A DNA stretch of 64,000 bases from Deinococcus hopiensis KR-140 (GTDB taxonomy: Bacteria; Deinococcota; Deinococci; Deinococcales; Deinococcaceae), in assembly GCF_900176165.1 (NCBI RefSeq), contig NZ_FWWU01000011.1, forward strand, positions 107,969-171,968. The letters run 5' to 3'. A program made the translations under genes and the position numbers. Below the pieces are notes generated by a model. That model had not been told where the DNA came from, ran no database searches, and was given only the letters and a program-made list of their open reading frames with translations. How positions within the stretch are numbered: the first letter of the stretch is position 1; each line of letters begins with the position of its first letter. Below are positions 27,896 to 36,319 of the stretch, piece after piece.

Positions 27896-28723
27896 CTATG
27901 CCGGTCCCGGTGGGCAGAGCGGAGCGAAGAAGGCGAGCACTGCCGCCCGCCACTCCTGGGGCGCGAGCACGATGAGGCGGTGCCCGTCCATCTCGCCCTC
28001 GCCCACCGGGGGCGTGAGCAGCCGGAAGTGGGGTTTTCCCGCAGCGCGCAGCAGCTCCTCCAACGCTTCGGTCGACCCAAGGTCGAAATCGTTGCGGGCT
28101 TGCAGCCGCATCAGGGGAACGCGCGCCTCACGCCCGGCTCGCCGCAACCGGGCTTGCAGGGCCGGAACCCGCCGCCCGCACTGGCCAGGGCTACGTGCTT
28201 GCCAGCACAGTCTGGATACCGCTGAAGGAACTGCCCACCACTGCCACCCGGGACGCATCGGTGGAGGGATGGCCCGTCAGAAACTCCAGTGCGGCGTACA
28301 GATCGGCCTGCTGCTCGTTCAGCAGACGCACGAGCGTCTCGCCGTCCTGAGGTGCGAGAGGCCCTTCCCCACCTGCTGGAAGGGCGTCCACGATGTAGGG
28401 CCCCCAGACTGTCCGTGGCCCCGACGACGCGGCACGAACACGGCGTAACCGGCTTCCACAAACACCTGGGCGACCTCAGGCTTACTGCCGGGATCACGCC
28501 CGCTTCCGTGGTTGAGCAAGATGACGGGCGAGCGGCCCTCTGCGTCTGGAGGCCACAGGAGGCCGTGCAGGCGTAATCTGCCGCTGGGGAAGGCTACGGA
28601 CTGGGCCGCTGTGGGACACAGGATTTCCTCTCTGTGAGCCGCCCCTGGAGAGCGGGTGTCCTGGGGTTCCGATTCCTCCGGTGCGGACGAATGCTTCACC
28701 GCAGCAACGGCGGACACGGGCAA
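27896..28723 (-). pseudogene. Frameshifted alpha/beta hydrolase
   Basis: From about 28620 the minus strand reads V-A-F-P-S-G-R-L-R-L-H-G-L-L-W-P-P and P-V-I-L-L-N-H-G-S-G-R-D (oxyanion region), then in another frame R-V-A-V-V-G-S-S-F-S-G-I-Q (nucleophile elbow, near 28225), then P-L-M-R-L-Q-A-R-N-D near 28100 (acid region) and M-D-G-H-R (histidine region, near 27985), ending at 27896. The order fits a dienelactone-hydrolase or acyl-esterase type fold. Two or more compensating frameshifts (near 28390 and 28190) break the gene, unless they are base-calling errors. Confidence 0.6.
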
Positions 28724-28745
28724 GCGGGGCGCTGAATTATCCGGT

Positions 28746-29315
28746 TCATGGCGGAGTCTGGCTCAGCGCGGCCAGACCCGCGAGTCCGGTGGCCCTGAGG
28801 CAGGCGTCCACGTCACTGCGGCTGTGGGCGGACTCCGCGATGATTTGCACCACGAAGCGGCCCCCCACCCACACGCGCGTCTGGGCCCGCGCCGCGCGGG
28901 GCTCGAAGACCGTGTAGCCCAGGGCCCCGGGCATGGGCCGGACCAGCGCCGCGTCGCGCACGTCCGCGTACTGCCCAAACTCGAAGGCCGCGCCCATGAC
29001 CGTATTCAGCGCACGCCCCGCGAAATCGTCGAGCAGCACGCGGGTGGTGCCGTAGGTGGCCTCGGCGTGCCCCTGCGCCAGCCTGGGCCTGGATGGGGTG
29101 GCCCTCACGCAGCGTTTGGGCAACAGGGCGGCCAGCCGGGTGGCGGCGACGGGAGGTGTGGTGGTGGGAACCTTCAGGGCCTGCGCCGTGATTTCCCGCA
29201 CCACCGCGTCGGTGGAATACCCAGCGTGGGCGGTTCCCAGAGTCAGGGCAAGCAGTGCGGAGAGTGGGCGGGTGTAGGGACGAAGTGGGCGGCGAGTGGG
29301 ACGGGTGGCGCGCAT
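28746..29315 (-). CDS. Secreted hypothetical protein
   Basis: 189 residues with an arginine-rich N-terminus and signal peptide (L-S-A-L-L-A-L-T-L-G-T-A-H-A). The start has a strong ribosome site, aggaggtcagg, directly before ATG 29315. The mature part is alpha/beta (V-L-L-D-D-F-A-G-R-A-L, R-V-W-V-G-G-R-F-V-V-Q-I-I-A-E-S). Its family is not recognised. It begins 36 bp after the small W-motif gene on the same strand, so both are probably transcribed from the repeat-bearing promoter at 29598-29630. Confidence 0.65.
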   Translation of the reverse strand: MRATRPTRRPLRPYTRPLSALLALTLGTAHAGYSTDAVVREITAQALKVPTTTPPVAATRLAALLPKRCVRATPSRPRLAQGHAEATYGTTRVLLDDFAGRALNTVMGAAFEFGQYADVRDAALVRPMPGALGYTVFEPRAARAQTRVWVGGRFVVQIIAESAHSRSDVDACLRATGLAGLAALSQTPP

Positions 29316-29351
29316 CCTGACCTCCTGTGAGAACGGGAACAGCTGCCGAAG

Positions 29352-29578
29352 TCAACGCGGGCCGAAGGGCAACCAGTACCGCCGCAAAAAAGCCGCCACG
29401 TCCTCGGGGCGATCAAACTGGTGTGGGGCCGGGTCGCCGGGGCCACTCAGCACGGCCCGCCACCCCGCGCCCGCCCAGCCCGGCGAGATGCGCAGCCGGA
29501 GTTCGACCTGATGTGCCGGGCCGTCCTCCTGTGGCCCATTCTCCCGGGGATCAGCCCCTGTGTACCGATGTCGGTCAT
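29352..29578 (-). pseudogene. Small W-motif protein, frameshifted
   Basis: ATG 29578 has an excellent ribosome site (aggaggg). After about 8 codons (M-T-D-I-G-T-Q-G) the coding sense moves to another frame: V-E-L-R-L-R-I-S, G-W-R-A-V-L, H-Q-F-D-R-P-E-D-V-A-A-F-L-R-R-Y-W, ending at 29352. This matches the small proteins at 39318 and 55393: a [VYF]-x-[LV]-R-[LV] strand, a central W, an F-[DA] turn and a C-terminal helix. The shift is in a run of four G, so it may be a sequencing error. Confidence 0.55.
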
Positions 29579-29597
29579 GCTTCCCTCCTGTCCCCGA

Positions 29598-29630
29598 AGG
29601 GTAAGGGAGACAGCGTTACATTTGCGTGAC
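29598..29630 (-). promoter_or_regulatory. Promoter with 11-bp GTMACGC repeats
   Basis: Minus strand: GTCACGC (29624-29630), 4 nt, GTAACGC (29613-29619), 9 nt, TACCCT (29598-29603). The downstream ATG is at 29578. Same geometry as 39246, 45904 and 47376. Confidence 0.7.
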
Positions 29631-29729
29631 ACGACGGGAAAGCAGGCGAACCGGCGGTTGTGCACGTGCTGTACCGGCCCAGTGGGCTCTTGAGGGCGCT
29701 GCCCGGCCCCATGGCGCCCCAGCTTTCCC

Positions 29730-29762
29730 GTAACGCTGAAATCACGCACGGAGAGTTACGGT
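29730..29762 (+). promoter_or_regulatory. Divergent promoter with 11-bp repeats
   Basis: Plus strand: GTAACGC (29730-29736), TGAA, ATCACGC (29741-29747), 9 nt, TACGGT (29757-29762). It points to the small gene at 29853 and lies back to back with the minus-strand promoter at 29598-29630. Confidence 0.7.
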
Positions 29763-29852
29763 GCTTCCAGAGCAAACAGCCGGGGCGGCCAGGACGGACT
29801 CCCAGTGGGAAGTCTGTGCGGTCAGGTACGGCCCGAGCCTCAAGGAGAGTCC

Positions 29853-30022
29853 ATGAATCCCACCCCCTCCATCCTCAGCGGGAACGGAGCGCTGCGACCC
29901 ACCTCGGACGCGCCAAGGACAACGTTGTGGGCGGTTTCACTGCCGCCACCGTGCTGCACGACCACGAATTCCTCCAGGGCGGCGACGTGGTGACGATCAC
30001 CTGGGAACGCGAGCAGAACTGA
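29853..30022 (+). pseudogene. Small protein, frameshifted
   Basis: ATG 29853 follows a strong caaggaga site and starts M-N-P-T-P-S-I-L-S-G-N-G-A. The sense then moves frame and reads A-K-D-N-V-V-G-G-F-T-A-A-T-V-L-H-D and ends V-T-I-T-W-E-R-E-Q-N at 30022. The intact form would be about 56 residues. No family is recognised. The promoter with repeats lies about 90 bp upstream. Confidence 0.45.
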
Positions 30023-30190
30023 AGCCCCAGGCCGGATTTCGAAAGAGGAGTACACGTATGAATGGACGTGTTCTGACCCTGGCAATCGGCGGGCCCAGAT
30101 AACGCAGCTCGCTTCTGCGCGCAGACAGACCTGCCCCTGCGCTGAAACCACCCGTTTTTCCGGCCTCCAAGGCCAGTGAAGGAGCATCCC

Positions 30191-30940
30191 ATGAGGCAAA
30201 ACATCACGCGTCAGGCCCGCACCGCCCTCCTCACCGCCGGACTGCTGACGGCTGGGCTCACCCTCGCGCAAGGCGTGCAAAGTGTGCTCGACCTCGTGGT
30301 GGGCGGGCAGGTGTCATCCACCCACGCCATCGTCGTGAAGGGCGAGGCGTTCGTGCCAGTCTCGGCGCTGACCCGCCTGGGCGTGCGGGCGACACGCAGC
30401 GGCAATACGCTCACACTGACGGCGGGCGCATCCACACCCGGACCGGTCAGCCCCGTCGGGGGGACCAACCAGCGCCCAGCCACCGAGGGCTGCCTGGGTG
30501 ACACCCTGTTCAACGGCGTCTGGCGGGTAAAGGTGCTGGCCGTGAAAGCCGTCGCCCGCGACGAGGGTGCAGGTGCACCCGGCTGGGGCGTGGACCTGGA
30601 ATTCAGGAACGCCACGAGCAAGGACATCTCGCCCACGATCTCCATCGACGCGTTTGGCAAGGGGATTTACCTATTTCAGGCTGGTGGGAATCCGGCGGGT
30701 GACATTTCCGGGGACGGCGTGTATTACACCTTCGCCAAAGACCTGCCGCCCGGAGGGGTGTTGCGGGGTCAGATGCGCTTTTACGCCGGGAGCGACCGAA
30801 CCACCTGGCCCGCCTTTACCGCTGCCCGGCCCACCAAACTGATTCTCTCGGTCCTCAACCCGACGCCCGTGAAGAACGAGGGCCTGGCCTACAACACCCA
30901 GACGCCCTCCTTCCGGGTGGACCTGACCTGCTCGAAGTAA
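30191..30940 (+). CDS. Secreted protein with stalk-like N-terminal domain
   Basis: 249 residues. ATG 30191 follows aaggag at 6-nt spacing; GTG 30176 is in frame but overlaps that site. Signal peptide (T-A-L-L-T-A-G-L-L-T-A-G-L-T-L-A-Q). Residues 30-80 (V-V-K-G-E-A-F-V-P-V-S-A-L-T-R-L-G-V) resemble the copper amine oxidase N-terminal-like stalk domain common in envelope proteins. Residues 95-249 are a beta-rich domain (W-G-V-D-L-E-F-R-N-A, with C near 98 and near the end) that looks like an Ig/DUF4352-type fold. No enzyme motif. Single gene. Confidence 0.6.
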   Translation: MRQNITRQARTALLTAGLLTAGLTLAQGVQSVLDLVVGGQVSSTHAIVVKGEAFVPVSALTRLGVRATRSGNTLTLTAGASTPGPVSPVGGTNQRPATEGCLGDTLFNGVWRVKVLAVKAVARDEGAGAPGWGVDLEFRNATSKDISPTISIDAFGKGIYLFQAGGNPAGDISGDGVYYTFAKDLPPGGVLRGQMRFYAGSDRTTWPAFTAARPTKLILSVLNPTPVKNEGLAYNTQTPSFRVDLTCSK

Positions 30941-31490
30941 CCGCCGGGGCGGGAACCGTCTCCGATCCACCCCGCCCCCCTCCCATGCCCCACCTTCTGC
31001 CTATGCTCGCGCCGCACCGTCCCTCCGCCGCCCAGATTCAGGGGGCAGTTCTCCAGAACCGGGCGGTGCAGCGTCAGGCGGTCCAGCCTCCTGCGCCTTG
31101 GATTTGGCGTTGCCAGTCAAACGCTCGGCGGTCACGTGGGCGCCACCAGCCTGCTCCCCGGGCGGCGTGTTGACTTTTCAGTCGGCCCTGTACCGCACGC
31201 GCCCCACACCGTTGTTCCAGCGGGCGGACGACACCTTCGCGCGGGCCACTGTGAGCCGCCTCGCGTCGCCGGACGGCCCCACCAACCCCTACCGCCTGCA
31301 CTCACTTGATCTCTTCCCCTTCCATACCACCGTCCCTCCCCTCAACTTGCGGGAGTCACCTGTGGCGGACTCCACCAACATGTCCCGTCGTCCCCCACCA
31401 AAACACCGCCAAGCGGGCAGATGCAGGCGGAACGGCTCGCTGCCTACTCCGCCACATCACTGTGGGGCAGTAGGTATATCGGAGACGATC
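30941..31490. other. No gene recognised before the IS3
   Basis: One plus frame (31098-31547) has a stretch F-Q-R-A-D-D-T-F-A-R-A-T-V-S-R-L that could be a protein remnant, but there is no start signal and it runs into the IS3 end at 31491. Confidence 0.3.
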
Positions 31491-31525
31491 TGGAGTGAAC
31501 CCAATCGAGCGGACCGCAGGGCAAG

Positions 31526-32368
31526 TCACATCTGGGCGGTAGTGTAGCGGGCGGCGAACTCGGCGGGTGGAACGTACCCCAGGCTGGAGTGCAGTCGGCG
31601 ACGGTTGTACAGGTCCGCAATAAAGAACTCGATGTGTCGTCGAGCGTCGTCCAGATCGACGTATTCTTGCAGATCGACCTCCTCAGTCTTCAGGGTCTTG
31701 TAGAAGCTCTCCATTTTGGCGTTGTCATAGGGATTGCCTGTCCTGGACATACTTGGCGTGATTCCTGCGGACCGCAAGCGGTCCACGTACACCCGACTGG
31801 CGTATTGCACGCCCTGGTCCGAATGGTGCAGCAGACCGGGGGCAGGACAACGCGCTGCAAGCGCGTTGTTGAGCGCTGCCAGCGGTAAATCTGCGTCCAG
31901 AAACTTTGACATGGACCAGCCCACCACCTCACGGGTAAAACCGTCCAGCACGCAGGCCAGGTACACAAAGCCTTGGCGGACTCGCACGTAGGTCAGATCG
32001 GCTTGCCAGACCTGATCTGGCCGTACTGGGACGACTTCGCGTAGCAGATTTGGGAAGCGCTTCTCGTTGTGGTTGGAATCGGTTGTCGCCCGATAGCGGC
32101 GCTTCGGGCGGCAGAGCAACCGGCGTTCCCGCATGACTCTCAACACGCGCTTGTGGTTCACTGGGCGGCCTCGTCGGGCCAACTCGCGGGTGACACGCCG
32201 ATATCCGTATCCGTCGAACTCCACCACTACGGCCTCAATGTCCTGGGACAACGCCTGATCGGCGTCCATCTCCTCCCGGCCCTGCTGTTCGTAGAACCAC
32301 GAGCGATTAACCCCGTGCAGCTCACACAGACGACGCACCGACACCTCTTTTGGGCGCGCTCCGCGCAT
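31526..32368 (-). CDS. IS3 OrfB integrase-like transposase
   Basis: 280 residues. HTH_21-type N-terminus (S-V-R-R-L-C-E-L-H-G-V-N-R-S-W-F-Y), then rve core with W-Q-A-D-L-T-Y near residue 122, H-S-D-Q-G-V-Q-Y near 183 and N-A-K-M-E-S-F-Y near 218: the DDE triad is complete. Ends A-A-R-Y-T-T. OrfA and OrfB are in the same frame separated by a stop, not in the usual -1 overlap, so fusion would need readthrough or the annotated stop is a mutation. Confidence 0.85.
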   Translation of the reverse strand: MRGARPKEVSVRRLCELHGVNRSWFYEQQGREEMDADQALSQDIEAVVVEFDGYGYRRVTRELARRGRPVNHKRVLRVMRERRLLCRPKRRYRATTDSNHNEKRFPNLLREVVPVRPDQVWQADLTYVRVRQGFVYLACVLDGFTREVVGWSMSKFLDADLPLAALNNALAARCPAPGLLHHSDQGVQYASRVYVDRLRSAGITPSMSRTGNPYDNAKMESFYKTLKTEEVDLQEYVDLDDARRHIEFFIADLYNRRRLHSSLGYVPPAEFAARYTTAQM

Positions 32369-32374
32369 CCTCGA

Positions 32375-32674
32375 TCATTTGGTGCCTTGTTTCGAGCGGT
32401 ACGTCGCCAACGACTTTTTTAGGATTGTGTTCTCCAACGACAACTGCCCGCAAAACCGTTCCAACTCGGCGATTCGCTGTTCCAACGACTGGTCGGGCTT
32501 GGCCTGGTCGGTGAAGGCCATTTCCCCACGCACCTCGACCTCCTTCCGCCAGCGGTGGATCAGACTGGGCGAGAGAGCGTGTTCTCGGCAGAGCTGAGCG
32601 GTCGTCTTTTGACCCCCGTCAACTTGATTCACGATGTCGAGCTTGAACTCACGGCTGTGGGTACGTCCGGGCAT
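32375..32674 (-). CDS. IS3 OrfA
   Basis: 99 residues: H-S-R-E-F-K-L-D-I-V-N-Q-V, a helix-turn-helix (K-T-T-A-Q-L-C-R-E-H-A-L-S-P-S-L-I-H-R-W) and a leucine zipper (L-E-Q-R-I-A-E-L-E-R-F, L-S-L-E-N-T-I-L-K-K-S-L). This is the DNA-binding subunit of IS3 transposases. It ends TGA 32375, and OrfB follows 6 nt later in the same frame. Confidence 0.85.
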   Translation of the reverse strand: MPGRTHSREFKLDIVNQVDGGQKTTAQLCREHALSPSLIHRWRKEVEVRGEMAFTDQAKPDQSLEQRIAELERFCGQLSLENTILKKSLATYRSKQGTK

Positions 32675-32764
32675 ACGGGCTCCTTCGGTGCCGTCAGCCT
32701 ACGGGCTGACGGGGACGAAGTGCTTGGTCTCTTGGTCCGCTCCTAAGGGTTCAGTCCAATCCTG

Positions 32765-33131
32765 ACGCGGTCCACCGTGTCTTCAGACCCTGCGGGGTCT
32801 GTTCCCGGTGCGGCCCACGGTGCTCCTGATGAACCAGGCGGGCATGCACGCCAGTGCCAGCGTGGGTCAACACCGCCAACGTTGGAAAGAACAGGGCCTG
32901 GTGATTGCGTCTCTCCCGTCCTACAGCCCGGAACTGAACTGGGTGGAGGGACAGCGGCGCAAGCTCAAATACCACACCCTCCCAGACCGTCATCACGCTT
33001 CCAGAGCAGATCTTCGGCGGGCTGTTCAGGCCGCCACCTCTGGGGCACCGCCGCATGATCTTCTGCCCTCCCGCGAGCCACTTCCCTGCCGCGCCAGATC
33101 CGCAAAGCGCCTGAAGGGCAGAACCTCGTGA
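32765..33131 (+). pseudogene. IS630 transposase C-terminal fragment
   Basis: Plus strand: V-L-L-M-N-Q-A-G-M-H-A-S near 32820, P-S-Y-S-P-E-L-N-W-V-E-G near 32925, K-Y-H-T-L-P-D-R near 32970. These are the second D (mutated to N) and third E regions of an IS630 transposase. The N-terminal two thirds are missing, cut by the IS3 at 32758. Confidence 0.65.
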
Positions 33132-33507
33132 CGCTGCTGAGCAGTTCTGGCGGTCAAACGGCAGCACGCTCGCGAGCGGACAGAACCCCTGGCTCGCGCC
33201 GCTGAGGCCGATCACCCGGAGCTTCAGGTGGGGCGCTGTGCAGTTCGCAGATGCTTGGCCTGTCCTTCGCCGAACAGGGGTTGGAGCTGAACGCCCTGAA
33301 GCGGGGGGCACGCAGCAATAGGCGTGTCCGGTTGACGCGACCCGACCGCGGTCGCCGTCCAAGCGCCGAGAGGCGGATGCTGCGGGTGCGGGAAGGCACC
33401 GGACCCTGGACAGCGCCAAGGCGAAGGCGGGAGAGAAAGGCGAGTTACCGGTGAATTGTCCTGGCCACCGTGGGTGCAGCGCGACAGCTGAGCTTCTGCT
33501 GAGCCGC

Positions 33508-33519
33508 TACACTGGGGCC
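33508..33519 (+). promoter_or_regulatory. Leaderless -10 box of the histidine kinase gene
   Basis: TACACT (33508-33513) stands 6 nt before ATG 33520. Just upstream GCTGAGC occurs twice with an 11-bp period (33487 and 33498), but only 3 nt from the -10 box. Confidence 0.55.
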
Positions 33520-34650
33520 ATGACCACCGAGGTTGCCAGCAATGCAGATGCGTTTGCAGCTGCGCGGGGACTGCTGGACGTGCTGCCTCAAATGGTCTGG
33601 CAGCTCGGATCCCAAGGACAGGTACAGGACGTAAACGGCCGGACCCTGCGCTACAGCGGCCGCCCACGTGAGGCGTTTTTGGGGTTAAGGTTCGCGGAAC
33701 TCATTCATCCGGATGACCGAACGCAGGTGCTGGCCGACTGGCATACCCTGATTGCAGGAGGACGGCCCTTTCAGCTCAGCTTCCGGCTTTGCTGCAATCA
33801 GGGGCGCTACTACTGGTTTTTGTTTCAGGTACAACCTCTGCCTACACCGTCTTCAAACTTTGCTTGGCTTGCCAGCGGAACCATCGTGCAGGCGCAGAAG
33901 CAAGCGGAGGCTGAACTGCAGCGCCTGAACCATACCCTGGAGCAGCATGTGGAGCAGCGTACAGCGCAACTCCTCCGCTCCAACCGATCACTCGAACAGT
34001 TTGCATACGTGGCTTCGCACGACCTACGGGAGCCGCTGAGAACCATATCCAGTTTCGTTGGCTTGCTTCGGCGCAAATACCAGGGACAGCTCGATGACCA
34101 GGCAGACCGCCTCATTGCTATGACCGTCAGCGCTGCCGAACGCATGAATAAAATGATCGACGACCTGCTGGCCGTTTCCCGCATCGGACAACATCCACCT
34201 TTCCAGCCAGTCAATCTGCAAGAGCGGGTGGCAGCTGTGCTCGAAAACCTGCATGTCCTGATTGAGGACACAGGTGCAGTGGTTGAGGTTGGCCAGTTGC
34301 CCGTGGTCGTTGGAGATACATCTCAGCTCAGCCAATTGTTTCAGAACCTCATTGTGAACGCCTTGAAGTTTCAACCACCGGGCCGTGTTCCAGCGGTGTG
34401 CATTCATGCCGTTTCACTTGATGGAATGTGGCAGTTCCGCGTTGAGGACAACGGGATTGGCATCGCGCCCGCAGACTTTGAACGGATCTTCGGTGTTTTT
34501 CAGCGGTTGCATGATCGACAGACGTACGAGGGCAACGGGATCGGGCTTGCCATTGCTCGTTCTGTCATTGAGGAACATGGAGGGACGTTATGGCTGGAGT
34601 CTCAACTGGGAGAGGGCACAGCTTTTCTATTTACTCTGCCTGAGCCGTAG
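33520..34650 (+). CDS. PAS-domain sensor histidine kinase
   Basis: 376 residues; ATG 33520 chosen from the leaderless promoter. PAS domain about 17-125 (L-P-Q-M-V-W-Q-L, L-I-H-P-D-D-R); coiled coil about 128-155; dimerisation/phosphoacceptor helix with S-H-D-L-R-E-P-L (His 167); HATPase domain with F-Q-N-L-I-V-N-A-L-K-F (N box), V-E-D-N-G-I-G-I (G1) and G-N-G-I-G-L-A-I-A (G2), and a final G-T-A-F-L-F-T-L-P-E-P. It has no membrane segment, so it is a cytosolic sensor like the kinases that follow phytochromes. No response-regulator gene is adjacent. Confidence 0.9.
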   Translation: MTTEVASNADAFAAARGLLDVLPQMVWQLGSQGQVQDVNGRTLRYSGRPREAFLGLRFAELIHPDDRTQVLADWHTLIAGGRPFQLSFRLCCNQGRYYWFLFQVQPLPTPSSNFAWLASGTIVQAQKQAEAELQRLNHTLEQHVEQRTAQLLRSNRSLEQFAYVASHDLREPLRTISSFVGLLRRKYQGQLDDQADRLIAMTVSAAERMNKMIDDLLAVSRIGQHPPFQPVNLQERVAAVLENLHVLIEDTGAVVEVGQLPVVVGDTSQLSQLFQNLIVNALKFQPPGRVPAVCIHAVSLDGMWQFRVEDNGIGIAPADFERIFGVFQRLHDRQTYEGNGIGLAIARSVIEEHGGTLWLESQLGEGTAFLFTLPEP

Positions 34651-35121
34651 CTGCTTGGTGAGCTTGCTGTGCCCGATCTGGAGCTTGAACGGGCTCTGGC
34701 GTTTTCCACGCCAGGCAAGGCTGAACAAACTCCACCTCCAACCAATCCTTTCTCCGTACGCTTGAATGCGCTTGGGACCCAGCCCGGCAATGCCCCCCAA
34801 CGCCGCCATCGTCTGAGGCCGGCGCACAGCGAGCGCACCCAACGTGGCGTTCGGAAAGACCAGGTACGCCGCATACCCAGTCTCCCGCGACAGCTCCCGG
34901 CGGACCTCACTCAACGCCTCCGTGACCGCTGCCTCCAACCCCTGCGCCGCTTCCTGCTCGCCGGGACGGTCCTGTTGGGGCAGGGACGTCTTCAGCACGG
35001 GTGCCGCCGGTTCTTCCCCGGCAGAAGGCGTCCCCAACCGCTCTGGTAACACGGCCCTTATCAACGCAGGCGCCGCGATTTCCAGCGGACGTTCCTCGTC
35101 GACTTGGGTCCAGTCCTCCAC
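34627..35121 (-). pseudogene. HRDC domain remnant (RecQ-like)
   Basis: A minus frame from GTG 35121 contains E-V-R-R-E-L-S-R-E-T-G-Y-A-A-Y-L-V-F-P-N-A-T-L near 34880 and I-A-G-L-G-P-K-R-I-Q-A-Y-G near 34760: a full HRDC domain as at the C-terminus of RecQ helicases (several in tandem in Deinococcus RecQ). The helicase part is absent and the last 38 residues look unrelated. It converges on and overlaps the end of the kinase gene. It could be a free-standing HRDC protein, but a remnant is more likely. Confidence 0.5.
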
Positions 35122-35211
35122 TCCGCCCGGAGAAGACCGTGAGGAAGCCCCGACCGATTCCCAACCAAAGTCCGGTGTTCATCGCCCCGGGTCAGGTCGA
35201 GGTCTTTTGCG

Positions 35212-36020
35212 TCACTGCTCCTGCGCCCGGGGATCCCCCGTGAAGCCCTCTCCGACCTCAGCCACCCGGTGGAAGACCGACGTGACGTCCTCCAGCATCA
35301 TCAGGTTCAGGGCCTGCACTTGACCCGGGTCCAGCACCGGCCGCACCTCCACCTTCGTCTTCTGCACGCCCACGCCCGGCACGTTCAGATGGATGATGAA
35401 CTGTGACAGCGGTGTATCCGTCCGGACCCTGCGGCTCCGCTGCTCGCGCAGCTCCCACTGGCCGAGCTGACGGCTGCCGAGGTCGTACAACCGCTGCCCC
35501 CGGACCTGCTCGGGAAAGCCCGCAGCAACGTGTGCAGCGCCCTGTTGGCGGTCACCACGCGCAAGTCATCGCCGAACACGAGCGGGGGCGTCAGGATGCT
35601 CCTGAGAAGCGCTTCGGAGTGCAGCGCCGAGTGGTCGGGCCTCGCCTCCAACGATTTGACCGCGTCAGTGTTGGTAAAGGCCATGACGACGCCGTCAATG
35701 AAGTTGTCGGAGGTGCGGCAGGGATAAATCCGCATGCGGTACCAGTGACCGCCTGTGGCGCGCACCTGCACCGCTATGGGCGTGAGCGTACCGAGCACCT
35801 GCCGGACACCACGCCCGAAGTCGGTATCGAGGAGCTTGACGCTGGTGTCCTCCTCGTGCCGCTCAACATCGGTGGGAATCAGGTTCATGACCTGAGAGGC
35901 CCAAAGCGCCTGATCCGCAGGTCATTGCCCAGATACAGCGTGGCGATCCTGGCGCTCCCGAGCAGGTTCTTCATGTCGTCGTTCGCCTGCGCGAGGTGGG
36001 TGAGAACGTTGGAGGTGAGC
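35212..36020 (-). pseudogene. CheB/CheR-fusion PAS remnant
   Basis: Minus strand: L-T-H-L-A-Q-A-N-D-D-M-K-N-L-L and Y-L-G-N-D-L-R-I-R-R-F (35920-36000), then in a second frame M-N-L-I-P-T-D-V, Q-V-L-G-T-L-T-P and W-Y-R-M-R-I-Y-P-C-R-T (35890-35690), then in a third frame L-Y-D-L-G-S-R-Q and F-I-I-H-L-N-V-P-G-V-G (35490-35390). This is the PAS part of the methylesterase/methyltransferase fusion proteins in chemosensory-like systems. The CheB and CheR domains are missing, and frameshifts occur near 35885 and 35500. Confidence 0.65.
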
Positions 36021-36228
36021 GCACAAGGAATTGCATGATCAGGAGCGTGACCACCCCAATCATCAAAAGTGGCGGCCAGAGGCCCTCGTTGCGTCCAGGG
36101 CATGGAGTTGCCTTCGGTGTGGGGAGCGAGACGAACGTACTGCGGCAGAACCACGCTCAGGGCGCCATGGCCACTTCCATCCGAGAAAGCAACCAAACCG
36201 CAGCACAGCTCCTCTGGCGAGAGGCAAT

Positions 36229-36263
36229 GCAGCAGGGGGCTTGAGAATCAAGCCCCCTGCTGC
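36229..36263 (-). terminator. Perfect 16-bp hairpin
   Basis: gcagcagggggcttga (36229-36244) and its perfect complement (36248-36263) around a 3-nt loop, 57 nt past the end of the 36320-36835 gene. It probably terminates the two-gene operon upstream on the minus strand. Confidence 0.7.
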
Positions 36264-36319
36264 ACCACTTCGACCCCACTGCGGTGGGTTTGCCACAACC
36301 TTGGGGTAGGAGAGCCGGG

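Larger units (their letters stand above)
31491..32758 (-). mobile_element. Complete IS3-family element with ATC target duplication
   Basis: Ends TGGAGTGAACCC (31491) and, inverted from 32758, TGGACTGAACCC. The inverted repeat extends through GAGCGGACC. Flanking triplets are ATC at 31488-31490 and ATC at 32759-32761, the 3-bp duplication expected for IS3. Length 1268 bp. Confidence 0.9.
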
